Notes: generated from the letters alone by a model not told the origin. DNA of 64,000 bases from a bacterium (GCA_025782575.1 JALGYY010000043.1:1-64000); one strand, 5' to 3'; shown: positions 34,298 through 42,953, numbered from the stretch's first letter. Translations and numbers: made by a program.

Positions 34298-35916
34298 GAT
34301 CCCACCTCCCCGAGAAACGACGCCGGGCTTTTCCGTCGCCGCCCCGCCCACCGGACAATACCGAAGAGCGTCACAAGAAGAGGAATACCGAATGTCACCA
34401 GGAAGCGAACGCCGGTCTTGGCCCTCTCTGAAAGATCTTTGAGCGGACGGTCAGTCGCTCCGCGGGACCGGATCGAAATGAGATCTTCGCCCAGCGTCAG
34501 CCAATCGACTGCGTTCTGAAGGAACAACGAGTTCGCGCCGAACTGATTAATCATATTGTCCAGAATGGCGTTCCCCGTACCGACCACGACAATGCGAGTG
34601 GGCATACCGTGAGTAATCATCTCGGCTTCGCCGGACGCTGCCACCAGGACATCTTCTCCCCCGGGGATCAACTTCTCTGGAATTGCTTTTCCTTCGAAAT
34701 AGCTCGGGAACGGACCGGCCGCGACGATGGCCATCGGGTAGGGATCCTGCGGCTCACGTGGCTGATCCGGGAACCGCTGCTGCGGGTTCAGATCATAGCG
34801 CCCCGTCATGAGCCAGGCGTATGGCGATGACGAAAGCAGTGTGTCGACCTGGACCGAATCGGGCGGCTCCGCGGCCGACGCCACGGACGAACACCAGGGA
34901 AGTACGATTCCCTCGAGCTGGTTCACGATCGGATTGGTCTGGTCAAAGCCTGTCCTCTGCACCTTCGGCCAGAATGGATAGGCGATCGTAAACGTTAGAA
35001 ACCCCTGATTGAATGCAGCAAATTCAGAATAGCGATCGAGGACCAGATTTTCACCGACCAGGATGCCGTAGTGTTCGAGTAGAGGGCGGAGCCCGGATGT
35101 TCGAGGGGCAGCTGAAATCGCCCCATCGGCCATGACAATCGGATCATGAAAGAGGAGAAGCTCCCCGCCACGCATGACGAACTGGTCGATGACATAGAGA
35201 GAACGTTCGCTCAGGCCGTCCGGCATGACGAGAATCAGCGTTTCTACGTCGTCAGGGAGAAGATCACCAGTCGCCAGATCAAACTCGATCACGTCGTACT
35301 GGCGGCCAAGTAGCTCAAAAGCAGTAGCGAGCCCCGCCTCTTTCGTCGCCTCCGGAGTGCCGCCGACCAGCGCGATCCTCGGCGCCTCTTCCTGGTAGAC
35401 CTTGATGATCGCCGCTGTCAGATCGTACTCCAGATTTTCCACTCCCTGCACCACCGGGATCGCTTCGTGCCTGTCTTCATAAAGGACCGCGATACCGAGA
35501 TAGGCATTCGCGATCTGCGCTTTGTCCTGTTCGATTATATTCAACTGCACCTGGGGAATGCCGAGCAGGCGGACACGCCGTTCCAGTTCAGGATCTCCTG
35601 ACGGATCTTCCCACTCGATCAGCAGATTCTCTTTGCCGTAGGCCTGGTACTCGTCGAGCAGGTCGCCTACCTGCTGGGTCAGCGTGACCAGATAAGTCGG
35701 GAGATCACTCGAGAAGTAAACTTTGATGTTCACGACATCGTCAAGCCCGCTCAAGCGAGTTCTGGTCGCTTCCGTCAGCGTGTACTGACGGTCTTCCGTC
35801 AGATCGATACGGAAGAAATGATTCTGCGCGAGCAGGTTCAGGACGATCAGGCCGCCAAGAACGATCGCCGCAAGCAGAAACGAACTCGTTCCCCGTGATG
35901 TCTTTCTCGTATCCAT
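34294..35916 (-). CDS. gldG: GldG-like ABC auxiliary protein
   Basis: About 540 residues with an N-terminal transmembrane helix (FLLAAIVLGGLIVLNLLAQ), an extracytoplasmic ABC_transp_aux/GldG domain (RQYTLTEATRTRLSGLDDVVNIKVYFS … VEYDLTAAI-type core), and a second helix near the C-terminus (FLVTFGIPLLVTLFGIVRW). GldG forms an ABC complex with GldF and GldA; in Bacteroidetes these genes are linked to gliding, while elsewhere such complexes are of uncertain use. It overlaps the GldF-like gene and the DUF4340 gene slightly. ATG 35916 is chosen; a GTG at 35931 is possible. Confidence 0.82.
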   Translation of the reverse strand: MDTRKTSRGTSSFLLAAIVLGGLIVLNLLAQNHFFRIDLTEDRQYTLTEATRTRLSGLDDVVNIKVYFSSDLPTYLVTLTQQVGDLLDEYQAYGKENLLIEWEDPSGDPELERRVRLLGIPQVQLNIIEQDKAQIANAYLGIAVLYEDRHEAIPVVQGVENLEYDLTAAIIKVYQEEAPRIALVGGTPEATKEAGLATAFELLGRQYDVIEFDLATGDLLPDDVETLILVMPDGLSERSLYVIDQFVMRGGELLLFHDPIVMADGAISAAPRTSGLRPLLEHYGILVGENLVLDRYSEFAAFNQGFLTFTIAYPFWPKVQRTGFDQTNPIVNQLEGIVLPWCSSVASAAEPPDSVQVDTLLSSSPYAWLMTGRYDLNPQQRFPDQPREPQDPYPMAIVAAGPFPSYFEGKAIPEKLIPGGEDVLVAASGEAEMITHGMPTRIVVVGTGNAILDNMINQFGANSLFLQNAVDWLTLGEDLISIRSRGATDRPLKDLSERAKTGVRFLVTFGIPLLVTLFGIVRWAGRRRKSPASFLGEVGS

Positions 35917-35921
35917 TTCCG

Positions 35922-36638
35922 TTACTTCCACTTCCGGCTCTCAACGGCTCTTACGTTGAGATAGAGAAAGAAACCGACGACCGACAGGTAGTAGATAACA
36001 TCCCGGGAATCGACGACCCCCCGGCCGATCGAATCGAAATGAGCGCCCATGCCGAGGAACTTGAGGATCGGGACGAGTGCGGAAGGAGCACTGTAAACCA
36101 CGAACTCTTCGCCGACGATGAAGAGAAGAAAAGTGAGTGTCACTGCAATAATAAAAGCGATGATCTGGTTCTCTGTGAGACTCGATACGAAGAGTCCGAT
36201 CGCCAGATAGGCAGCGCCGAGAAGAACGGCGCCGAAATAACCGCCGAGCACCGGTCCGGCATCCGGATTGCCCAATAGAGCTGTCATAAGGGGGATCGAA
36301 AACGAGAGCGCCATGGTGACGACCAGAAAAAAGAAACTGGCCAGGAATTTGCCGAGAACGACTTCATGGTCCCGGACGGGAAGTGTCATGAGGAGCTCGA
36401 TCGTACCGAGTTTCTTTTCCTCCGCCCACAAGCGCATCGTAACGGCGGGCACGAAGAAGAGCAGAAGCCAGGGCAAGATACCGAAGAATCCGCGCATCGA
36501 CGCCTGGCCGACCAGGAAGAAACCCCTCATGAACAGCCAGGAGGAGAGCACCAGGAAGAACGTGATATAAATGTAAGCGACCGGCGAATCGAAATAGCTC
36601 CGGAACTCTTTGCGAAGAATAGTCCAGATGTTATTCAA
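35922..36638 (-). CDS. gldF: GldF-like ABC transporter permease
   Basis: A 238-residue ABC-2-type permease with six hydrophobic segments. It starts NNIWTILRKEFRSYFDSPVAY and includes the family-typical LWAEEKKLGTIELLMTLPVRD, a cytoplasmic coupling region. The best start is the TTG at 36638, eight bases after AAAGGAGG. It overlaps the end of the ATPase gene. With the ATPase upstream and the GldG-like gene downstream it forms a complete exporter-type ABC complex. Confidence 0.87.
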   Translation of the reverse strand: MNNIWTILRKEFRSYFDSPVAYIYITFFLVLSSWLFMRGFFLVGQASMRGFFGILPWLLLFFVPAVTMRLWAEEKKLGTIELLMTLPVRDHEVVLGKFLASFFFLVVTMALSFSIPLMTALLGNPDAGPVLGGYFGAVLLGAAYLAIGLFVSSLTENQIIAFIIAVTLTFLLFIVGEEFVVYSAPSALVPILKFLGMGAHFDSIGRGVVDSRDVIYYLSVVGFFLYLNVRAVESRKWK

Positions 36639-37581
36639 CGGAAGCCTCCTTTCGCGTGAGACTCCGGAACACATCCTCGAGACTTGCTTTCTCCGTTCGT
36701 AGTTCGGCGAGCGTCCAGTTGTTGGCTACCGCGAAACGAAAGACCTCTTCGCCGAGCCCGGACTGTTCGGTCCCGAATATTTCGATGCTGACGAGGCCGT
36801 CTGCCGAGCCGTCGGCTACTGATACTTCGCTCACGAACGGCGCCGCCCGCAAAAGATCGCCGCACCCTGCCGGATCTGACGAGCGTACGGTAATTGTAAC
36901 GCCCTCACCGCTACCATGACTCGCGGAAAGCTCTTGCGGCGATCCGGATGCGACGATCGCCCCCTCATCAATAATCAGGACCCGATCGCAGGTAGCGGAG
37001 ACTTCAGGAAGAATATGGGTGGAGAGAATCACAGTCTTCTCACGGCCGAGCTCCCGGATCAGCTCCCGAATCTCGATGATCTGATTCGGGTCGAGCCCGC
37101 TGGTCGGCTCATCCAGTATGAGAAGATCGGGATCGTGAATCATCGCCTGGGCAATACCGACGCGCTGCCGGTATCCCTTGGAGAGATGGTGGATCGAACG
37201 ACCGATCACCGAGTCGAGGCCGCAGCGCTTGACCATTCTTGCTATGCGCTCTCGTGTCTCCCCCGGAGAGATGCCCCGGATCTCCGCGACGAACCGCAGG
37301 AATTCCACCACTTCCATATCGCCATAGAGCGGTGCGCTTTCGGGCAGGTAGCCGATCCTTCTTCGAACGGCAAGCGAATCCTCGACGAGGTCGATCCCGG
37401 CAACGCTCGCCCGGCCGGAGGTCGGGGGTATGTAGCCGGTCAGAATGCGCATGGTAGTCGACTTCCCGGCCCCGTTCGGTCCCAGAAATCCGAGTACTTC
37501 GCCCCGGGAAACGTCGAATGAGACATCATTCACGGCGACTGTCCGACCAAAATGCTTCGAAAGATGTCTGACTTCGATCAT
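36631..37581 (-). CDS. gldA: GldA-like ABC transporter ATP-binding protein
   Basis: A 316-residue ABC ATPase: Walker A GPNGAGKSTTMRIL, Q-loop YLPESAPLYGDM, signature LSKGYRQRVGIAQ, Walker B LLILDEPTSGLDPNQ, and H-loop STHILPE. A C-terminal extension of about 90 residues follows. It energises the GldF-like permease and is the first gene of an operon of five (ATPase, permease, GldG-like, DUF4340, dCMP deaminase). ATG 37581 is used; a TTG three codons earlier is possible. Confidence 0.9.
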   Translation of the reverse strand: MIEVRHLSKHFGRTVAVNDVSFDVSRGEVLGFLGPNGAGKSTTMRILTGYIPPTSGRASVAGIDLVEDSLAVRRRIGYLPESAPLYGDMEVVEFLRFVAEIRGISPGETRERIARMVKRCGLDSVIGRSIHHLSKGYRQRVGIAQAMIHDPDLLILDEPTSGLDPNQIIEIRELIRELGREKTVILSTHILPEVSATCDRVLIIDEGAIVASGSPQELSASHGSGEGVTITVRSSDPAGCGDLLRAAPFVSEVSVADGSADGLVSIEIFGTEQSGLGEEVFRFAVANNWTLAELRTEKASLEDVFRSLTRKEASVE

Positions 37582-38073
37582 TGCTGACAACCTGGTTTAT
37601 TAAAGGAGAGGCGGATCTGTCTTTCCTCCCGGCTCCCGTGAGCCCGAACCAACTATTCTATGGTCGAACCGTCTGGTGTCAACCCCCTATTCGCTTGAGA
37701 GCATGCAATATCCGGGAGAGGGGATTCCGGCCCGAAAGGGGGAAATGCTCTCCGCTCAACCAGTGAGCGAGCATTCCGGTATTCCTGATGAGCCTGCCTC
37801 ACTCGATACCGCATGAGCCTGTTTGCGAGGGGGCCGATGGGGTACGTAGCACAGCCCTGCTGTTGGTATTGGCCGTTCTGATTTGGCCCGTCAGATGGCG
37901 ACGGCGAACGCAGCATGGTTTCTCTTCAATCGGGCTGCCTGATTGCGCGTAAATATCTCTCGATAATCTCACTTTATGCCCGGACCAAACCGGCCAGTTT
38001 CCGACCGCCTAAATGTCGGTCAGGAAGTTACCACCCTCGCGAAATGCAACGCCATGTAGACAACCCGAAAGAG

Positions 38074-38175
38074 AATGATGATCGAATCAACCAACGCGAA
38101 CTCCGCTGCAAGATCGAGTTCTCAGCGAGCGAAGACTTCATAAATGAACTCGCCAGATCCAGGCACTCCTCTCTA
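38074..38175 (+). pseudogene. Remnant of a DUF222/HNH-endonuclease-like gene
   Basis: The plus frame reads NDDRINQREL then RCKIEFSASEDFINELARSR. This aligns with the intact protein encoded at 61480-62607, which has YEIRFSASEEFCRDLERAKR in its central region. Identical positions include I-x-F-S-A-S-E-x-F and the following L and R. Neither the N-terminal half nor the HNH motif is recognisable nearby, so this is a short relic of a related copy. Confidence 0.55.
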
Positions 38176-38286
38176 ACGGGACCGCAGAACAAAGCTACGA
38201 ACAACTGCTCCGAAGGCTGCCTCTCTCCACACCGGTCGACCCTCCTCCCGGGAGAATTAGCGAGACGAGGCCGGTGGGACCTATTT

Positions 38287-38355
38287 AGTTCCGGGGACAC
38301 AATACTTAACTCCGCCAAACGGGGCGTGGGAGTTAAGTATTGTGTCCCCGGAACT
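38287..38355. repeat. Perfect 27-bp palindrome (REP/MITE-like hairpin)
   Basis: Arms at 38287-38313 and 38329-38355 are exact inverted copies around a 15-nt loop; the core reads GGGGACACAATACTTAA. It cannot be a simple terminator, since it carries no T-run and lies 168 bp upstream of the next gene. Its size, perfection and position beside decayed DNA suggest a mobile palindromic element such as those moved by Y1-type (REP-associated) transposases. No such transposase is in the window. Confidence 0.7.
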
Positions 38356-38522
38356 CGAGTCAGCGAGGGACGACAATCGGAGTCCCCCAGCGGCTCCTCG
38401 GGAGGAGGGGCGACCGGCGTGGAGGGACGCTCCCGGGTTTGGGGGCACCGGGGCTGATTGTCCCCCGCCTTGTGGGCGTGGCGGGGCGTACTCTATACTG
38501 CTCGCTGACGGAGGATTCGAGA

Positions 38523-39734
38523 TTGCCTGAAAAAGACTCATACGATGCGATCGTGGTAGGGGCCGGACCGGGAGGTTCGATCACGGCGCTCCGGCTTGCC
38601 CAGGGGGGCTGTTCGGTATTGCTCCTCGAGAAGCGCCGCAAAATCGGCGTTCCTGTCCGCTGCGCTGAAGCGACGGGATCCCGCAAAGAACTCGAACGAT
38701 TCCTTCCCGTCGAGGACGATTGGATTTCTTCGGAAATCGAGGGGATCCGACTGAATACTCCCGGAGGCACCGTCTTCGAAAAGGCTTTTCCCGGCGTGGG
38801 AGTCATGCTCGACCGGGAAAAATTCGACGCCGGACTCGCCCGAGCCGCCGCCCGGTCAGGAGCTGAAATCGTTACCGGGTGTGAAGTGACCGGCCTCCTG
38901 TTGGATGAGAGCCAGATTACGGGTGTTCGAATCAGGATGCGTGGACCAGAGAGCGAGGAGACGATCCGGACCCGGCTCGTTGTCGGTGCTGACGGCGTCG
39001 AATCTTTGATAGGCAGATGGGCCGGCATTCCGACCGGGTGGCGGTCGACAGAGATCTTCAGCTGCCTGGAGGCCAAAATCAAAAGCAGTCGCCCTTGCGA
39101 CGGACATCTGGAATTCCATTTCGGCAATCAAGTTGCGCCCGGCGGATATGGCTGGGCGTTTCCTAGGGAGGGAACGACCTGGAACGTGGGCGTCGGAGTC
39201 GATCCGGCCCGAACGAATCGCGTTCCCGCCCGCGTCTTCGCCGAGCGCATGATCCGGGCATTCGATTCAGAGTGCGAGATCATGGAGTGGCTCGGCGGGG
39301 CGGCCTGCCGTTCCCACTCGTTGAAACGGATCCACAGTGAGGGAATCGTTCTGGTAGGAGACGCCGCGCATCAACCCAATCCGTTGACCGGCGGGGGGAT
39401 CATGAACGCCATGGAAGCGGGCGATCTCGCCGGCCGGCTGGCAGCCGGAGGGCTCAGGCGAAATCGTGTCCAGCCTTCACTGGCGCGCTATGAAAAAGAG
39501 TGGCGCCGAATGGTCGGCCGCGCCAATGACGGGTACCTGAGACTCGCCGACATCATCTACCGTTACGACGATTCCGAACTGGAAAGTCTTCTTCAGACAG
39601 TAGGCGCCATTATCAACCGACAGATGGGAGGCACGAATATCCCCCGGTTTCTCCGCGATCTCTTTCGGCTCCCTCCCCCCGTTCTGATGGCAAGCCTTCG
39701 TCTGATCCCCATGAATCGGTGGGCGATCTTTTGA
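38523..39734 (+). CDS. Geranylgeranyl-reductase-family flavoprotein
   Basis: A 403-residue FAD-dependent oxidoreductase. The dinucleotide fold YDAIVVGAGPGGSITALRLA opens the protein, LLEKRRKIGVPVRCAEATG follows, LVVGADGVESLIGRW is the second FAD contact, and VLVGDAAHQPNPLTGGGIMNAM is the third. The family reduces isoprenoid double bonds or acts as a FixC-like electron-transfer dehydrogenase. The ferredoxin gene directly downstream suggests electrons come from ferredoxin. The TTG at 38523 is chosen because GGAGG lies ten bases upstream and the earlier frame is palindrome/intergenic sequence. It starts an operon running through lspA. Confidence 0.85.
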   Translation: MPEKDSYDAIVVGAGPGGSITALRLAQGGCSVLLLEKRRKIGVPVRCAEATGSRKELERFLPVEDDWISSEIEGIRLNTPGGTVFEKAFPGVGVMLDREKFDAGLARAAARSGAEIVTGCEVTGLLLDESQITGVRIRMRGPESEETIRTRLVVGADGVESLIGRWAGIPTGWRSTEIFSCLEAKIKSSRPCDGHLEFHFGNQVAPGGYGWAFPREGTTWNVGVGVDPARTNRVPARVFAERMIRAFDSECEIMEWLGGAACRSHSLKRIHSEGIVLVGDAAHQPNPLTGGGIMNAMEAGDLAGRLAAGGLRRNRVQPSLARYEKEWRRMVGRANDGYLRLADIIYRYDDSELESLLQTVGAIINRQMGGTNIPRFLRDLFRLPPPVLMASLRLIPMNRWAIF

Positions 39735-39955
39735 CCGGGCCGACCCGGAAGCACCCCTTCCTGGAGATTCTCCATGAACGGTGTATCTCCTGCGCCGCGT
39801 GTATCGCCGTCTGCGAACCGGAATCACTCGTGCTGCACGACCTCACACTTGCGTTCTCCAGCGAGACGTGCACATCCTGTGTGGAATGCTTTCGTGTCTG
39901 CCCCACGGCGGCGGTTGTCCCGATAAAGGGTCGTTACTACAGGGGAATCGGATGA
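39719..39955 (+). CDS. Small 2[4Fe-4S] ferredoxin
   Basis: A 74-78-residue ferredoxin with two complete cluster motifs, CISCAACIAVCEP and CTSCVECFRVCPT. It overlaps the reductase stop (start GTG 39719 or TTG 39731) and its TGA overlaps the lspA ATG. The tight coupling with the geranylgeranyl-reductase-like gene suggests it is the reductase's electron donor, as FixX is for FixC. Which start is used cannot be decided from the sequence. Confidence 0.82.
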   Translation: MGDLLTGPTRKHPFLEILHERCISCAACIAVCEPESLVLHDLTLAFSSETCTSCVECFRVCPTAAVVPIKGRYYRGIG

Positions 39956-40503
39956 ATATCGGAGCGAACAAGTCCGCCTCCCTCCTTCCACAGGTCACCC
40001 TGTTCGCCGGGCTGACAGTGATCGATCAGGGATCGAAGCGGCTCGCACAGATCCGGCTCGAACACGCTCCCGGATACCGTTTCCTGAACGATTCATTCCG
40101 TCTTCTCTACGCCGAGAATCGTGGCGGTTTCTTAAGCTTCGGCGCTGAACTTTCGGACGGACTGCGCTTCGCTCTATTCGTCGTGTTCTCGACAATCGGA
40201 CTTGCCGCTCTCGGCTGGCTTGCATGGAAGAGCCGCGACCAGGGAGCACGATACGTTACCGGACTCACGCTCATTCTTGCGGGAGGGGCGAGCAATCTCT
40301 TCGACCGGATCACCCACGGGGGAAAGGTCATCGATTTTATGAACGTCGGAATCGGGACACTTCGGACGGGGGTGTTCAACATCGCGGATATGGCCATTCT
40401 CGCCGGCACCGGCTGGTTGCTCTGGCAGCATGGGAGGCGCCGGTCGAAACTCTCTGCCGACATTAAGGAAGGGATGAGCAATGAAGCGTCCGACCCGGAA
40501 TGA
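39952..40503 (+). CDS. lspA: Lipoprotein signal peptidase II
   Basis: A 183-residue inner-membrane aspartic peptidase with four hydrophobic segments. Family boxes are DQGSKRLAQ (near the N-terminus), ENRGGFLSF (the usual N-x-G-A-A/G-F-S), GGASNLFDRITHGGKVIDFMNV with the first catalytic Asp region, and FNIADMAI with the second. It cleaves the signal peptide of diacylglyceryl-modified prolipoproteins before the lipobox cysteine, consistent with the several lipoproteins in this window. It overlaps the ferredoxin gene by 4 bp and the DinB-like gene by 23 bp. Confidence 0.9.
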   Translation: MNIGANKSASLLPQVTLFAGLTVIDQGSKRLAQIRLEHAPGYRFLNDSFRLLYAENRGGFLSFGAELSDGLRFALFVVFSTIGLAALGWLAWKSRDQGARYVTGLTLILAGGASNLFDRITHGGKVIDFMNVGIGTLRTGVFNIADMAILAGTGWLLWQHGRRRSKLSADIKEGMSNEASDPE

Positions 40504-41008
40504 GTATGAAGATTACTATCATCGATATGTAAAACGTGTTCCCGATGGAGACATTGTCGAGATCCTCAGCACCGAACTGGAACTTACTCTGGCGTGTCTG
40601 GCCGGTGTGGACGAATCTAAATCATCCTACCGGTACGCCGAAGGGAAGTGGAGCCTGAAGGAAGTGGTGGGACATCTGGTCGACGTAGAGAGGATGTTCG
40701 GCTTTCGCATGCTCTCGTTTCTGCGATCCGATTCCAGTCCTCTTCCTTCGTTCGATCAGGACGCCTACGTGGAGAACGCCCGGTTCGACAGCCGCACCCT
40801 CGCCGACCTTGTGGAAGAGTTCCGGCATGTCAGGCTCTCCCATATCCCCCTCATCCTCAGCATCGATGATAAAGAGGAAGTATTATCAGGCGTGGCGAGC
40901 GGGTTCACATTTTCCGTGCGTTCCATTCCCTACATCATGGTGGGACACGAAATCCACCATCGGGGCGTAATAGAGGGTCGCTATCTCGAGGGGAAAACCG
41001 ATGCCTGA
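40481..41008 (+). CDS. DinB/YfiT-family putative metal-dependent enzyme
   Basis: A 175-residue four-helix-bundle protein of the DinB superfamily. Typical features are YAEGKWSLKEVVGHLVDVERMFGFRML and IPYIMVGHEIHHRGVIEGRYL, with candidate metal ligands H65-like in VGHLVD and the HEIHH histidines. Members often act as thiol-dependent S-transferases or dehalogenases; the substrate here is unknown. It starts within lspA and overlaps tag by 8 bp, so it is in the same transcript. Confidence 0.85.
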   Translation: MKRPTRNEYEDYYHRYVKRVPDGDIVEILSTELELTLACLAGVDESKSSYRYAEGKWSLKEVVGHLVDVERMFGFRMLSFLRSDSSPLPSFDQDAYVENARFDSRTLADLVEEFRHVRLSHIPLILSIDDKEEVLSGVASGFTFSVRSIPYIMVGHEIHHRGVIEGRYLEGKTDA

Positions 41009-41582
41009 AAAGAAACGTTGCGCATGGTGCCTCGGGACTGAAATCGAACAGGAGTACCATGACGAAGAGTGGGGCGTACCTCTCCATGATGATCGCGTCC
41101 ACTTCGAATACATCATTCTGGACGGCGCGCAGGCGGGGCTCAGCTGGCTGACGATTCTCCGGAAGAGGGAAGGTTATCGGAAGGCTTTCGCGGGATTCGA
41201 TCCGGCCAAAGTAGCGAGATTCAGAGAGAGCAGGCTCGAGAAACTGCTGCTCGACCCGGCGATCGTCCGAAATCGCCTGAAAGTCTATTCAACCGTCAAG
41301 AATGCGAAGGGGTTTATCGCGCTCCAGAAGGAATTCGGATCGTTCGACCGTTATATCTGGCAATTCGTCGGAGGTAAGACGATCACGAACCGGCGGCGCA
41401 CAATGAAACAGATTCCGGCGAGCACTGCTGAATCGGACGCCATGAGCAAGGATCTGAAGGCGAGAGGTTTCTCATTTGTAGGAAGCACGATCTGTTACGC
41501 GTATATGCAGGCGGCGGGCATGGTGAACGATCATGTGGTCGGTTGTTTTCGCCACAAACAAGTCGCACGGGCGAAACGGTAG
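41001..41582 (+). CDS. tag: DNA-3-methyladenine glycosylase I
   Basis: A 193-residue Tag-family glycosylase that excises 3-methyladenine from alkylated DNA. It opens with KKRCAWCLGTEIEQEYHDEEWGVP, containing the zinc-binding cysteine and the catalytic-site acidic residues. DGAQAGLSWLTILRKREGYRKAF is the base-recognition segment, and the C-terminal VGCFRH supplies the last zinc ligands. Length is normal. It ends a chain of overlapping genes beginning at 38523, and is convergent with the DUF2203 gene. Confidence 0.93.
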   Translation: MPEKKRCAWCLGTEIEQEYHDEEWGVPLHDDRVHFEYIILDGAQAGLSWLTILRKREGYRKAFAGFDPAKVARFRESRLEKLLLDPAIVRNRLKVYSTVKNAKGFIALQKEFGSFDRYIWQFVGGKTITNRRRTMKQIPASTAESDAMSKDLKARGFSFVGSTICYAYMQAAGMVNDHVVGCFRHKQVARAKR

Positions 41583-41598
41583 CCTATCCGAATCAGGA

Positions 41599-42021
41599 TC
41601 AGGCGCCCGATTCGGGTTCGGGGACCGCGGGCTCCCGCCCGGGATCGACTTCTTCGAGCAGCTCTTCCGGTATGGGGAGGCGCCCCGCGAAACCGCTCTC
41701 GATCGAGTGGTACCAGGTCACCTTTTCTTCGTCACTCCTCCAGCAGAGAAGCACAGGCCGTCCGTCGATTTCGGAGGGGAAATCGACCAGGCCCATATGA
41801 AAGCTCCAGTCTTTGTACATACATCCGATCGATTCCAGCTCATCCATGAGCCGAATGATCTCGGAATGAATCGCGCGGAGCTTCTTCCGGCGCTCTTCGT
41901 TCTTCTCTAGAGCGGAGCCCTCACGGAACTCCACTCCCTTCTCCAGAATGTCCCCTACGATCCCCCTGACGAGGGGCAGGGTACGATTCGCTTCCGCGGG
42001 AGTGAATAGATGTCTTACCAT
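41599..42021 (-). CDS. DUF2203-family protein
   Basis: A 140-residue protein of unknown function. The start RHLFTPAEANRTLPLVRGIVGDI, the helical middle with LMDELESIGCMYKDWSFHMGLVDFPS, and VLLCWRSDEEKVTWYHSIESGFAGR are the conserved blocks of DUF2203. ATG 42021 is preferred since family members begin near this residue and GGAG lies nine bases upstream; an ATG at 42069 would add 16 residues. The C-terminus is Pro/Glu-rich. Confidence 0.85.
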   Translation of the reverse strand: MVRHLFTPAEANRTLPLVRGIVGDILEKGVEFREGSALEKNEERRKKLRAIHSEIIRLMDELESIGCMYKDWSFHMGLVDFPSEIDGRPVLLCWRSDEEKVTWYHSIESGFAGRLPIPEELLEEVDPGREPAVPEPESGA

Positions 42022-42207
42022 CCACCTATTCTCCATGAGAGAGGCTGTTTTGTCACCCCCCTGCGTCACCCGGGGCCCGGCCCATCAGGATACCGGCGAG
42101 AGAGGAGGCGGATTCCTGCTTGACTCCCCCCCGCCCGATCGCGCATTCTAAAAAAGTCAGGCGGGTTCCCGGAAGGAACCTCATCATTGAACCGTGCGAG
42201 GTTTGCC

Positions 42208-42879
42208 ATGAATCACACGATCCGCTACACCGCAGGCGCGCTCGTCCTCCTGTTGATGGCCGGCTGTACCGGCAAGCAGAAGATTATCGATCAACAGATT
42301 CTAGACATTTCTGTTCTCGAGGGTGAAGTCCGCTCTCTCGAGCAGCAGATATCCAAAGAGCGGGGAATCAACGAACGTCTGAATAACCAGCTCCGGACGG
42401 TGCTGGCCGAGTATGAAGAGAACGAACAGGTCCTTCTGGACAAAGTGGCCGGTCGGTCGATCGTCACGGTCTCCGACGGCGCCCTCTTCCAATCGGGCGG
42501 GACGACACTGACGTCCAGCGGAAGAGACATCCTCGATCGAATCGCAGGTGTATTCGACACCTATCCCGATCGGGAGCTACTGGTTGAAGGACATACGGAT
42601 AACGTTCAGATCAAGCAGGAGTTTCAGTCCAAGTTTCGATCCAACTGGGAACTCTCCTCGGCTCGCGCTCACTCGGCGCTCCACTACCTGAACGACAGAT
42701 ACGAGGTTCTTCCGAGCCGCATGGCGGCAGTCGGCTACGGCGAGCACCGACCGATCGCGGATAATTCGACGCCGGACGGACGGGCAGCGAACAGGCGCGT
42801 GGTGATCGTCATCGGACCGGTACTCGAAGGCATGGAGAGCGTCCGGCAGGCTGTTCCGATGGATCAGCCCATCCCATAG
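42208..42879 (+). CDS. OmpA-family lipoprotein (Pal/MotB-like)
   Basis: A 223-residue outer-membrane-type lipoprotein: a signal peptide with lipobox LLMAGC, a coiled-coil stretch (about 25-80, ISVLEGEVRSLEQQISKERG), and a C-terminal OmpA peptidoglycan-binding domain. The latter shows LFQSGGTTLTSSGRDILDRIA, LLVEGHTDNVQIK, LSSARAHSALHYLNDR and GYGEHRPIADN…NRRVVI, with the Asp and Arg that hold diaminopimelate. It links the envelope to the cell wall. The ATG at 42208 has GAGG seven bases upstream. A strong terminator follows. Confidence 0.9.
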   Translation: MNHTIRYTAGALVLLLMAGCTGKQKIIDQQILDISVLEGEVRSLEQQISKERGINERLNNQLRTVLAEYEENEQVLLDKVAGRSIVTVSDGALFQSGGTTLTSSGRDILDRIAGVFDTYPDRELLVEGHTDNVQIKQEFQSKFRSNWELSSARAHSALHYLNDRYEVLPSRMAAVGYGEHRPIADNSTPDGRAANRRVVIVIGPVLEGMESVRQAVPMDQPIP

Positions 42880-42916
42880 GGAGTGCCGCTCTTTTAAAAG
42901 AGTAACCAGCGTGATC

Positions 42917-42953
42917 ACGGACCCCTCGCTTGTCTAGAGGGGTCCGTTTTTTT
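42917..42953 (+). terminator. Rho-independent terminator after the OmpA-like gene
   Basis: ACGGACCCCTC (42917-42927) and GAGGGGTCCGT (42937-42947) form a perfect 11-bp stem with a 9-nt loop, followed by seven Ts. It lies 38 bp downstream of the OmpA-like stop and only about 37 bp upstream of the CYTH start. Confidence 0.93.

Larger units (their letters stand above)
37582..38522. other. 940-bp intergenic region with decayed sequence
   Basis: No intact gene. It holds the HNH-endonuclease remnant (38110-38175 and flanks) and the 27-bp palindrome (38287-38355). The open frame 37915-38457 is explained by the remnant and palindrome and has no ribosome-binding site. The promoter of the gld-like operon should lie near 37600 on the minus strand, but I see no clear boxes. 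Confidence 0.5.

Noticed and set aside
35922-37581. Reading the gldA/gldF/gldG-like genes as proof of gliding motility
   Set aside because: The same ABC set occurs in non-gliding bacteria, and no other gliding or type IX secretion gene is present here.
37915-38457. 180-codon open frame on plus
   Set aside because: Its content is explained by a short HNH relic and the 27-bp palindrome; there is no start signal and the C-terminal part is low-complexity.
38340-38522. Longer N-terminus for the geranylgeranyl-reductase-like protein
   Set aside because: The extension would translate the palindrome arm and low-complexity DNA, and a good ribosome-binding site exists before TTG 38523.
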